This document shows, one piece after another, positions 1 to 6,599 of a stretch of 17,083 bases of DNA. The notes under the pieces were generated by a model, which did not search any database, was not told the DNA's origin, and saw only the letters and a program-made list of their open reading frames with translations. A program made the translations under genes and the position numbers. This DNA comes from Planctomycetota bacterium (GTDB lineage Bacteria > Planctomycetota > Phycisphaerae > FEN-1346), in contig JAPLMO010000027.1 of NCBI GenBank assembly GCA_026386995.1, positions 1 to 17,083 on the forward strand. The letters run 5' to 3'. Numbering within the stretch: position 1 is the stretch's first letter; each line of letters starts with the position of its first letter.

Positions 1-1
1 C

Positions 2-1645
2 CGCGCAAAGGGCCAGGTCGAGTTGTGGGACCCGTGGACCGGTGCAACCCAGCCGCTACGTGTGATTGGCGAGACGGCGACCGGCACGAAGGTGGAGTTG
101 CCGCTGGAGGATTACGAGGCACAGATCGTGGTATTCACGCCCGGCCGTGAGCACGTCAATCCGCCGCCGCGCGAGGAGCGGACGGCGCAGAAAATCACCC
201 TGGACGGCGACTGGGAGTTCGAGCTGAAGCCGACGATGGACAATCGCTACGGGGATTTCCGCCTGCCGGCCACCGACAAGATCATCGGCCCCGAAGCACG
301 CATTTTCCGCCACGCCGTCGAGAGCGGCGACACGACCGCCTGGCAGGGAAAAAACTTCGACGACAGCCGCTGGGAACGGGTCACGTACGACTTCGGGCCG
401 CAGTTCTGGCTGTTGGGGCCGATCCCGGCCGACGCGGCAGGCGATGCGCTCGACGCGGAACTGGCGAAACTCGCGCGGGTGAATCCGCAGGAGAAAGTTG
501 CCGTAGCCGGCAAGCCGCTCGCGTGGCGGCCCTACAGCCTCTCTTGGCGCCAGGGGCTCGAAGGCGATCCAGGCCACCAAGGTTGGCACGGCCTGAAAGA
601 GAACGTGACCGACCATTTTCTATGCCTCGGCAAGCGCGGCGACGCGCTGAACGAGTTCAAGTACGAGCCGGAGGTGGCAGGGGGCCGTTATTACCTCTGG
701 ACCAGCGCGACGGTCGATCATCAGACGACGGCCCGCATCGTGGCCAGCGCTCGCCCAAAGGGCGAGAAACCGCACGCCTCCGAGGTGTTGATGCCGGCGG
801 CTGTGTTCCTGAACGGCGCCCGTGTCGAAGATCTGCAGAAGGTTGTGTCGCTGCGAGCAGGCCCCAATCCGGTCCTCGTCCGTTACGACCAGGCCGGGCG
901 CGGCTACTTCGTCCTGAAACGCGACGGAACCGGGTCGCAGCCGCCGCGCCGCACACCGCTGGCGATGACGTGGTTCGACGAACCGTCGGTAATCCGTTTC
1001 GACGTGCATGCCGGCGTCAAACCCGCCGAATGGTTCCGCTTCACCGCACCGCCCGGCCTGCGCGCGATGACGGTCACTGCCAAGGGAACCGTAGAGGCTT
1101 GGGCAGACGGTCAGCCCATGCGTGCCACAGGCCAAGGCCGTTTCGAAGCGGCCACACCGTTCCCACGTGCGGCCGTCGTCGCCCTGCGCGTGGTGCCCGA
1201 GACGGGTGCCTGCGGGGCGGCGGTCTTCCCTGACCCGGTGCGGTTGGAGTGCGGACCTGGCGTCGCGGCGCTGGGCGATTGGTCGAAGGCGGGTGTCCTG
1301 GAATGCTACTCCGGCGGCGCGTGGTATCGCAAGACCGTGACGCTGACGCCTGAACAGGCCCGCGGCGGGATCACGCTCGACCTCGGGAAAGTGGTCGCCA
1401 CGGCCGAGGTTCGCGTGAATGGACAAGTGGCGGGCATCCGCGTCGCGCCGCCGTGGCGCGTGGACATCTCGAAACAGGTGAAGGCCGGCGAAAACCGGAT
1501 CGAGGTGCTGGTGTTCAACACACTCGCCAACCATTACCTCACCATCCCGACCCGCTACCGGGGTGAACTGACGTCCGGCCTGCTCGGCCCCGTGACGCTG
1601 GAGGCGGCAACAGCGAGCGGCAATCGAAGGGAAGAGTCGAGGTGA
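2..1645 (+). CDS. GH106-like alpha-L-rhamnosidase, C-terminal part (5' truncated by window edge)
   Basis: The frame is open from base 2, and the first readable residues (KGQVELWDPWTG) are the family's late 'W-D-P-x-T-G' segment, so the start and the catalytic barrel lie upstream of the window. About 547 residues remain. After WDPWTG comes a segment with LDGDWEFELKP and DNRYGDFRLP, then long beta-rich stretches. Near the end is a galactose-binding-like (GH2 sugar-binding type) domain at about 1310-1610, with WYRKTVTL, VRVNGQ and GENRIEVLVFNTLANHY. This order is typical of large GH106-type rhamnosidases of roughly 1,000-1,200 residues that remove terminal L-rhamnose from plant or algal glycans. 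The catalytic residues are not visible, so family and specificity are inferred from the C-terminal half only. It ends at TGA 1643-1645, 105 bases before the importer ATPase and on the same strand, so co-transcription is plausible. GC is high (43 of 60 in the line starting at 901), as in the transporter genes that follow. Confidence 0.8.
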   Translation, partial: RAKGQVELWDPWTGATQPLRVIGETATGTKVELPLEDYEAQIVVFTPGREHVNPPPREERTAQKITLDGDWEFELKPTMDNRYGDFRLPATDKIIGPEARIFRHAVESGDTTAWQGKNFDDSRWERVTYDFGPQFWLLGPIPADAAGDALDAELAKLARVNPQEKVAVAGKPLAWRPYSLSWRQGLEGDPGHQGWHGLKENVTDHFLCLGKRGDALNEFKYEPEVAGGRYYLWTSATVDHQTTARIVASARPKGEKPHASEVLMPAAVFLNGARVEDLQKVVSLRAGPNPVLVRYDQAGRGYFVLKRDGTGSQPPRRTPLAMTWFDEPSVIRFDVHAGVKPAEWFRFTAPPGLRAMTVTAKGTVEAWADGQPMRATGQGRFEAATPFPRAAVVALRVVPETGACGAAVFPDPVRLECGPGVAALGDWSKAGVLECYSGGAWYRKTVTLTPEQARGGITLDLGKVVATAEVRVNGQVAGIRVAPPWRVDISKQVKAGENRIEVLVFNTLANHYLTIPTRYRGELTSGLLGPVTLEAATASGNRREESR

Positions 1646-1750
1646 AGATGTTAAATGTCAGCGACTTTGGCACAAGGGTGAGCGTTCGGTGAAGTGATGC
1701 CCTGGAAGATGCGGCGGGTTCCGTCAGACTCACCGCTCAGGTTGGCCGGA

Positions 1751-3256
1751 ATGGCAACATTGGTGCGACTCACGTCTGTCTCGAAGTCATTCGGCGCGGT
1801 GCAGGCGCTGAAGGGGGTTTCGTTCGAATTGCAGTCGGGCGAGGTACACGCGCTGGTGGGCGAAAACGGCGCGGGCAAATCGACCCTTGTGAAGATCATT
1901 ACCGGCGCGCACCGCGCCGACAGTGGAACCGTGGAGATCGCAGGGCAGGTCGTCCGGCACAACGATCCGGCCGTTGCCAAGGCGCTGGGCGTTGCGACCA
2001 TCTATCAGCAGCCGGCGCTGTTTGCGGATCTGAGTGTAGCCGAGAACATCGCTCTGCGCTTGGAACGAGGCGGTCTGCTGCGCCTGGTGCGCTGGGGCTG
2101 GCGGCGACGGCGCGCGGCCGCACTGCTCAATCGCGTGGGAGCGTGCATCTCGCCCGATACATTTGTGCGCGACCTGAGTATGCCGCAGCAGCAGTTGGTG
2201 GAAATCGCCAGCGCCTTGGGCGCCGAGGCGCGCATCCTCATTTTCGACGAGCCCACGTCCTCCCTGAGCGAGCGCGAGGTGGAGAACCTGTTCCGCGTGA
2301 TCGGCGATCTGCGGCGCCAGGGCGTCGGATCGATCTACATTTCGCACCGCCTGGAGGAACTGCCGCGGATCGCCGACCGCGTGACGGTCCTGCGCGACGG
2401 CGGCTACATCGCCACGCGCCCGATGGACGAAATGGACCGGGCCGAGCTGATCCGCCAGATGGTCGGGCGGTCGGTCGACGCCGTATTCTCCAAGGTCAAC
2501 GCGCCCCTGGGAGATGTCGTGCTGGAAACGCGGGGGATCTCGTGCGCGCAGGCCAAGGTGCGCGACGTGAGCCTCAGCATCCGAGCAGGGGAGATCCTCG
2601 GACTGGCGGGGCTGGTCGGCGCCGGAAGAACGGAACTGGCCCGGGTGTTATTTGGCCTCACCCCCGCCGACGCGGGGCAAGTTCTCGTGCGCGGGCGGCC
2701 GGTGACGATCGGCTCGCCGGACCACGCGATCCGCCAAGGTATCGCCTACGTGCCCGAGGACCGACGGCGGCACGGGGTGATCCTGGAGATGCCGGTCGCA
2801 TCCAACGCAACGCTGGCCATCCTGCGACGCCTCGCGACCGGCGGAATGATCCGCTTCAGTCAGGAGCGGAGGGTGGCAGAGTCGTTCGTCGAGCGACTGG
2901 GAATCAAGACGGCGTCGATCGATTCGCCGGCCGGGAATCTCTCGGGTGGAAATCAGCAGAAGGTCGCGCTGGCGCGTTGGCTGGCGACCGAGCCTTCCGT
3001 GATCATCCTCGACGAGCCCACTCAGGGCGTGGACGTAGGCGCCAAGGCCGAGATTCACCGGCTGATGTGCGAACTCGCCGGGCGCGGCATGGCCATCCTT
3101 ATGATCTCGTCCGAACTGCCCGAGGTGCTGGGCATGAGCGACCGCATTGCGGTCATGCACCAGGGACGAATCGCCGGTACGCTCGACCGTGCCGACGCCA
3201 CGCAGGAGCGCGTGCTGGCGATGGCGTTAGGGCATCGCGAGGAGGGGGCTGCATGA
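1751..3256 (+). CDS. Sugar ABC transporter ATP-binding protein (RbsA/RhaT/LsrA type)
   Basis: This cytoplasmic ATPase would power the two permeases encoded next. It carries two ABC domains in tandem, as in RbsA, MglA and XylG. Domain 1 has Walker A GENGAGKST (residues 37-45), a relaxed signature LSMPQQQ and Walker B ILIFDEPTSSLS. Domain 2 has the degenerate Walker A usual for this family (GLVGAGRTE, Arg replacing Lys), a full signature LSGGNQQK (from residue 397) and Walker B VIILDEPTQGVD. From ATG 1751 the protein is 501 residues, the usual length for the family, and begins right at the conserved first strand. GTG 1694 or ATG 1697 would add 18-19 atypical residues. Neither start has a strong Shine-Dalgarno sequence, so the start is chosen on homology. 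The stop overlaps the next start as ATGA (3253-3256). The sugar cannot be read from the ATPase; rhamnose or another deoxy-sugar is inferred from the neighbouring glycosidases and from the RhaS/LsrB-like binding protein. Confidence 0.93.
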   Translation: MATLVRLTSVSKSFGAVQALKGVSFELQSGEVHALVGENGAGKSTLVKIITGAHRADSGTVEIAGQVVRHNDPAVAKALGVATIYQQPALFADLSVAENIALRLERGGLLRLVRWGWRRRRAAALLNRVGACISPDTFVRDLSMPQQQLVEIASALGAEARILIFDEPTSSLSEREVENLFRVIGDLRRQGVGSIYISHRLEELPRIADRVTVLRDGGYIATRPMDEMDRAELIRQMVGRSVDAVFSKVNAPLGDVVLETRGISCAQAKVRDVSLSIRAGEILGLAGLVGAGRTELARVLFGLTPADAGQVLVRGRPVTIGSPDHAIRQGIAYVPEDRRRHGVILEMPVASNATLAILRRLATGGMIRFSQERRVAESFVERLGIKTASIDSPAGNLSGGNQQKVALARWLATEPSVIILDEPTQGVDVGAKAEIHRLMCELAGRGMAILMISSELPEVLGMSDRIAVMHQGRIAGTLDRADATQERVLAMALGHREEGAA

Positions 3257-4191
3257 GAGTGCTGCTGCAGCGATACTCGCGCGAAGCGTCGGTGGCGGCC
3301 GCGTATGCGGCGCTGCTGGCGCTGTTGGCGTGGCAGGCGCCGCGCTACTACCAGCAGCAGTTCGCCAGCGTCTGGGTGTCGATCGCGCCGGTCCTGGTGC
3401 TGGCGACTGGCATGGCGCTGGTCATCCTGGCGCGCCACATCGATATTTCCATCGGATGGCAACTTTCCGTATGCGGGGTGGTGGCCGGCCTGATGGCGCG
3501 CCAGGGCGTGCCTATGCCGGCGGTTGTTGTGCTCACCATTGGGCTGGGCGCCGTCATGGGAGCATTCAACGGCGCGCTGGTGGCGTTCATGGGGTTGCCA
3601 TCGATTGTCGTGACGTTGGCCACCATGGTGATCCTGCGCCAGGGCCTCGCCTGGGTGCGGCAGGGCGAGGCAGTCTATGGATTGCCCGCAGATTTCCAGT
3701 GGTTCGGCCAGACCCAGGCGGCGGGACAGTTCACGCTGGTCGTTGTGGCGCTGGGGCTGTTCGGCGCCTTTGCGTGGGGTCTGCGATGGTTGGCGGCGGG
3801 GCGTGCCGTCTACGCCGTCGGCTCCGACCACGAAGCAGCGCGGCTGGCGGGCATTCGGCCACACCGCGTCGTCTTCGGCGTCTTCGTGTTGATGGGGGCC
3901 TTGGCCGGTCTGGCGGCGATGCTCCAGTCGGTGCGCTCGCCGCAGGTTGATCCCAACGCCGGAAAGGACCTGGAACTGCAGGTTATCGCCGCCGTCGTGG
4001 TCGGTGGCGTGGCGATTTCCGGCGGGCGAGGCACGCTGATCGGCGTGCTCCTGGGCGTGGCCCTGCTGGGCACGATCGGCTCGGCCCTGGTCTTCCTCGA
4101 CGTCCACAGCACATGGCAGCGCGCGCTCGAGGGACTGATCATTCTCATCGCCGTCTCCAGTGATGCGCTCAGGCGGAGGGCCGCACCATGA
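3253..4191 (+). CDS. Sugar ABC transporter permease 1 (RbsC/RhaP/LsrC type)
   Basis: This is an inner-membrane permease of 312 residues and the first of two non-identical channel subunits, as in Lsr and rhizobial Rha importers. The sequence is a series of hydrophobic helices. It carries the family motifs HIDISIGW (usually GGIDLSVG), the cytoplasmic coupling segment YAVGSDHEAARLAGI, and GGVAISGGRGT before the last helices. The C-terminal VHSTWQRALEGLIIL resembles RhaP/LsrC. The start at ATG 3253 is fixed by an excellent Shine-Dalgarno GGAGGGGG (3241-3248) and by the ATGA overlap with the ATPase stop. The frame is open far upstream, but that stretch is a shadow of the ATPase gene. The stop TGA (4189-4191) again overlaps the next start. 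In the first motif the usual Gly-Gly before Ile-Asp is Arg-His, a modest divergence. Assignment to sugar import is firm; the substrate is inferred. Confidence 0.92.
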   Translation: MRVLLQRYSREASVAAAYAALLALLAWQAPRYYQQQFASVWVSIAPVLVLATGMALVILARHIDISIGWQLSVCGVVAGLMARQGVPMPAVVVLTIGLGAVMGAFNGALVAFMGLPSIVVTLATMVILRQGLAWVRQGEAVYGLPADFQWFGQTQAAGQFTLVVVALGLFGAFAWGLRWLAAGRAVYAVGSDHEAARLAGIRPHRVVFGVFVLMGALAGLAAMLQSVRSPQVDPNAGKDLELQVIAAVVVGGVAISGGRGTLIGVLLGVALLGTIGSALVFLDVHSTWQRALEGLIILIAVSSDALRRRAAP

Positions 4192-6254
4192 CCGCGATGC
4201 CGGGTCCCACCGCGCGCGGCATACACACTCTGACGCGGACCACGCCTTTCGTGTCGCCGCAGCAGTGGGTGCTTATCGGCCTGTTGCTCGTCGAAGTCGC
4301 GATCTTCTCCATTGTTGGAACGAACTTCTTCTCAGCCGATGCCGCGTACCAGGTGACGCGGTTCTCCGTTGAACTGGGCCTGATCGTGCTTGCCCTCACG
4401 CCCGTCATCGTCAGCGGCGGGATCGACCTGTCCGTCGGCTCGCTGCTGGGCCTCTGCGCCGTTCTCTTCGGAAAATTCTGGCGCGACATGGGCATGCCCC
4501 CTGCGCTGGCGGGACTGGCCGCGATCGCCATCGGCGGGTTGGGCGGCTCCCTCAACGCCCTGCTCATCACGCGCCTCCGCATTCCACCGCTGATCGTGAC
4601 GCTCGGCTCGTTCTCACTCTTTCGGGGGCTGGCCGAGGGAATCACCGGCGGCGTAGACAACTTTACAAACTTCCCTGCCTCATTCCTCGTGCTTGGCAGA
4701 GGGCCGCAAATCCCCATCTTCATCGCCGCTGCCATACTGTTCTGGCTCTTGCTGCATCGCTCGACGGTTGGACGAGCGCTCAGCGCCATCGGGTATTCGC
4801 CCGAAGGCGCGCGGCATGCGGGCATTCCCGTAGAGCGCCGCCTGGCGCTGGTCTATGTGCTCTGTGGGTTGGCTTCGGGGCTGGCCGCGGTGATCTACGC
4901 CGCCCGCGTGGGCCAGGCCAAGGCCGACGCGGGAACGGGCTATGAACTGGCCGCCATCACCGCGGTGGTACTGGGAGGAACCTCGATTTTCGGCGGGCGC
5001 GGCAGCATCCTCGGATCGCTGCTGGGGTTGTTTATCATCGCCATTCTGCAGATAGGGTTGCGTATGGCCTCGGGTCCGGGCGAGGCCGCCGGCGTGCTCA
5101 CGGGCGTACTTCTGCTGGCTGCCATCGCTATTCAATGGGTCTTGTCGCGCGCCGCAGCCCCCACGGCAACTGCACCAACTACCGGTGAAAAGGAGTTTGA
5201 AATGAGAAACTCACAATTGGCCGTGCTGAGCGTCGTCATCCTGCTGGCGGCCGCGATCATCGCGGGGAGCAACTACCTGCTGGTGCGCTCGATCGCACAC
5301 AACCCCAATGAGACGCCATCCACATCCGGCGGCGCCGGGCCCGCCTCGGGCAAGAAGTTCACCATTGCCATGATGCCCAAGAGCAAGGGCAACGCTTACT
5401 TCATCGCCTGCCAGAAGGGCGCCGAGGAAGCGGCCAGGGAACTTGGCGTGAACCTGATCTGGGATGGCCCCACCGATCCGGAGCCGGCCAAGCAGAACGA
5501 GATCGTCGACACATGGGTTGCCCGCGGCGTGGACGTGATCTGCGTGGCGGCGGAGAACGGCAAGGGCCTCTCCACGGCCCTGCGCGAGGCACGGAAAAGG
5601 GGCATTAAGGTGGTAACTTACGACGCCGACGCCGACCCCGATGCCCGCGACTTCTTCGTCAACCAGGCCACGCCCCAGGGCATTGGCTACACCCTGATGG
5701 ACACCGCCGCCCGAGTGATGGGCGGCAAGGGCGAGTTTGCGATCATCACGGCCTCGCTGACGGCCGCCAACATGAACGAGTGGCGCAAGCACATCGATGA
5801 GCGGCTGAAGAAGTACCCCGATATCAAATGCCTCGACGTCCGGCCGTGCGACGACATTCAGCGCAAGGCCCAGGAAGAGGCCACCGTGCTGCTGAACAAG
5901 CACCCCAACCTCAAACTGATCATGGCGATCTGCTCGCCGGCCGTTCCGGGCGCCGCCGAGGCGGTGAAGCAGTCGGGCCGCAAGGACGTCAAGGTGATCG
6001 GCCTGGGCCTGCCGAACGAGAATAAGAACTATGTCCACGCGGGGATAACCGAGGCGGTGATCCTGTGGAACACCATGAATCTGGGCTACCTCACCGTCCA
6101 CGCCGCCCACGACCTTGCCGGCGGCAGTCTGACCCGAGGCGCCAAGGAATTGTCGGCCGGGAGATTGGGAACGATGCAGATCGAGGGCGACAACATCCTC
6201 CTGGGCACGCCTTTCGTCTTTACGAAGGACAACATCGACCAGTTCGATTTTTAG
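4188..6254 (+). CDS. Sugar ABC permease 2 fused in frame to a RhaS/LsrB-type sugar-binding protein
   Basis: One uninterrupted 688-residue frame encodes two importer parts. Residues 1 to about 322 are an RbsC-type permease, with SGGIDLSVGS, the coupling motif SAIGYSPEGARHAGI and GGTSIFGGRGS. Residues about 323-338 form an Ala/Thr/Pro linker. From Met339 (ATG 5202) there is a hydrophobic segment (LAVLSVVILLAAAIIAG) and then a periplasmic sugar-binding domain: KFTIAMMPKSKGNAYF, WDGPTDPEPAKQ, TYDADADPDAR, FVNQATPQG and AAEAVKQSG. This pattern matches RhaS and LsrB (rhamnose or autoinducer-2 binding). The hydrophobic segment has no lipobox Cys; in the fusion it would act as an extra helix placing the domain outside the membrane. 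The start at 4188 is an ATGA overlap with permease 1. A strong Shine-Dalgarno lies just before Met339, so a free binding protein of 350 residues may also be made. A recent frameshift or assembly error at the junction could equally explain the fusion. Confidence 0.88.
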   Translation: MTAMPGPTARGIHTLTRTTPFVSPQQWVLIGLLLVEVAIFSIVGTNFFSADAAYQVTRFSVELGLIVLALTPVIVSGGIDLSVGSLLGLCAVLFGKFWRDMGMPPALAGLAAIAIGGLGGSLNALLITRLRIPPLIVTLGSFSLFRGLAEGITGGVDNFTNFPASFLVLGRGPQIPIFIAAAILFWLLLHRSTVGRALSAIGYSPEGARHAGIPVERRLALVYVLCGLASGLAAVIYAARVGQAKADAGTGYELAAITAVVLGGTSIFGGRGSILGSLLGLFIIAILQIGLRMASGPGEAAGVLTGVLLLAAIAIQWVLSRAAAPTATAPTTGEKEFEMRNSQLAVLSVVILLAAAIIAGSNYLLVRSIAHNPNETPSTSGGAGPASGKKFTIAMMPKSKGNAYFIACQKGAEEAARELGVNLIWDGPTDPEPAKQNEIVDTWVARGVDVICVAAENGKGLSTALREARKRGIKVVTYDADADPDARDFFVNQATPQGIGYTLMDTAARVMGGKGEFAIITASLTAANMNEWRKHIDERLKKYPDIKCLDVRPCDDIQRKAQEEATVLLNKHPNLKLIMAICSPAVPGAAEAVKQSGRKDVKVIGLGLPNENKNYVHAGITEAVILWNTMNLGYLTVHAAHDLAGGSLTRGAKELSAGRLGTMQIEGDNILLGTPFVFTKDNIDQFDF
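5188..5204 (+). promoter_or_regulatory. Internal Shine-Dalgarno and ATG for the sugar-binding domain
   Basis: Within the fused permease/binding-protein frame, AAAGGAG (5188-5194) lies seven bases before ATG 5202-5204. The following codons, MRNSQLAVLSVVILLAAAII, look like a normal signal or anchor sequence. This is what would be expected for a separate binding-protein gene. TGA triplets sit out of frame at 5186 and 5198 (one frame) and at 5203 (the other, giving an ATGA overlap). A one-base or two-base change upstream would therefore restore a normal gene boundary. Confidence 0.6.
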
Positions 6255-6275
6255 CAGGGGAGTGTTCGACGTCAG

Positions 6276-6294
6276 CGAGGGGAAAGCACCCTCG
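6276..6294 (+). terminator. GC-rich hairpin just after the importer operon
   Basis: CGAGGG (6276-6281) pairs with CCCTCG (6289-6294) around a seven-base loop, 21 bases after the stop of the fused transporter gene. The stem can be lengthened by AGC/GCT with one bulged G. No T-run follows, so it is not a textbook intrinsic terminator. It could stabilise the 3' end of the message or help factor-dependent termination. Confidence 0.35.
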
Positions 6295-6350
6295 GCTCGA
6301 AGAGGTGACTGACACGTGACGTCTGCGGCCTCCAACCCGCCAGCGACCAG

Positions 6351-6473
6351 GTTCTCGGGCAAATCAGCCTCCGAAAGAAGTTGTGATCAGACACCTCGGA
6401 GGCTACCATAAGTGCCGGTGAATAAACAGGTTACGCCGCCAGGCGAAGGGCACGAAAATCGGTGGATCAGCAC
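6351..6473 (+). repeat. 123-bp direct repeat, copy 1, upstream of the GH95-like gene
   Basis: Aligned by eye without gaps to 9309-9431, this stretch shows 12 mismatches in 123 bases (about 90% identity). It contains a perfect 9-bp inverted repeat, AGCCTCCGA (6366-6374) and TCGGAGGCT (6396-6404), separated by 21 bases that include the palindrome TGATCA. A candidate promoter (TTGTGA, 17 bases, TACCAT) lies across it and is identical in both copies. Mismatches fall in all codon positions of the short open frame starting at GTG 6412, so a conserved peptide is unlikely. It looks like a duplicated promoter or leader module, or a small non-autonomous element. The 345-base gap 6255-6599 holds this repeat, the hairpins at 6276 and 6512, and no gene I can support. 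Confidence 0.88.
6381..6409 (+). promoter_or_regulatory. Candidate sigma70-like promoter inside repeat copy 1
   Basis: TTGTGA (6381-6386, 4 of 6 to TTGACA) and TACCAT (6404-6409, 4 of 6 to TATAAT) are 17 bases apart. The same two hexamers and spacing recur unchanged in copy 2. The arms of the 9-bp inverted repeat lie upstream of the -35 and against the -10, so a repressor or activator site overlapping the promoter is possible. Each hexamer is weak on its own; the support is conservation between copies. Confidence 0.35.
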
Positions 6474-6511
6474 ACTGGATTCGCATCAACGGCGGTGCCG
6501 GTGCGGAAACC

Positions 6512-6538
6512 GTCACGCCGAAGTCCCGCACGGCGGAC
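6512..6538 (+). other. Stem-loop in the leader of the GH95-like gene
   Basis: GTCACGCCG (6512-6520) can pair with CGGCGGAC (6531-6538) across a ten-base loop, with a single bulged A, giving eight base pairs that are mostly G-C. It lies about 60 bases before the start codon, downstream of the repeat, so it would sit in the 5' untranslated RNA if the promoter in the repeat is used. No known riboswitch was recognised. Confidence 0.3.
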
Positions 6539-6574
6539 GTTGTCAACATGTTGGCGAAATGAGCGTAGGCCAGC

Positions 6575-6593
6575 AGGCAAACGAAACGAAAGG
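6575..6593 (+). promoter_or_regulatory. 19-bp leader motif with ribosome-binding site, copy 1
   Basis: AGGCAAACGAAACGAAAGG ends in a purine run (GAAAGG) six bases before ATG 6600, so it supplies the ribosome-binding site and helps decide that start. The same 19 bases recur at 9153-9171 with one mismatch, again six bases before an ATG that opens a decayed gene start. The extra length of identity beyond a normal ribosome-binding site suggests shared ancestry of the two leaders. Confidence 0.55.
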
Positions 6594-6599
6594 TTTCAC

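Noticed and set aside
2143..3252. Long upstream extension of the permease 1 frame into the ATPase gene
   Set aside because: It is a shadow in high-GC coding sequence. The translation is Arg/Gly/Ala-rich without domains, while a strong ribosome-binding site and an ATGA overlap fix the start at 3253.
5211..6362. Long open frame on the minus strand opposite the binding-protein domain (383 codons)
   Set aside because: The plus-strand protein there matches RhaS/LsrB motifs throughout. The antisense translation is His/Gly/Arg/Val-rich with no recognisable motif.
6412..6473. Similar short peptides in both repeat copies (GEGHENR, from GTG 6412 and GTG 9370)
   Set aside because: Between the copies, differences fall in codon positions 1 and 2 (seven) more than in position 3 (two). 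That is not the pattern of a protein under selection, and the frames diverge completely after the repeat.
6544..6553. 10-bp palindrome CAACATGTTG in the GH95-like leader
   Set aside because: It is short, occurs once, and is not shared with the other leaders. Chance occurrence is likely in a window of this size.
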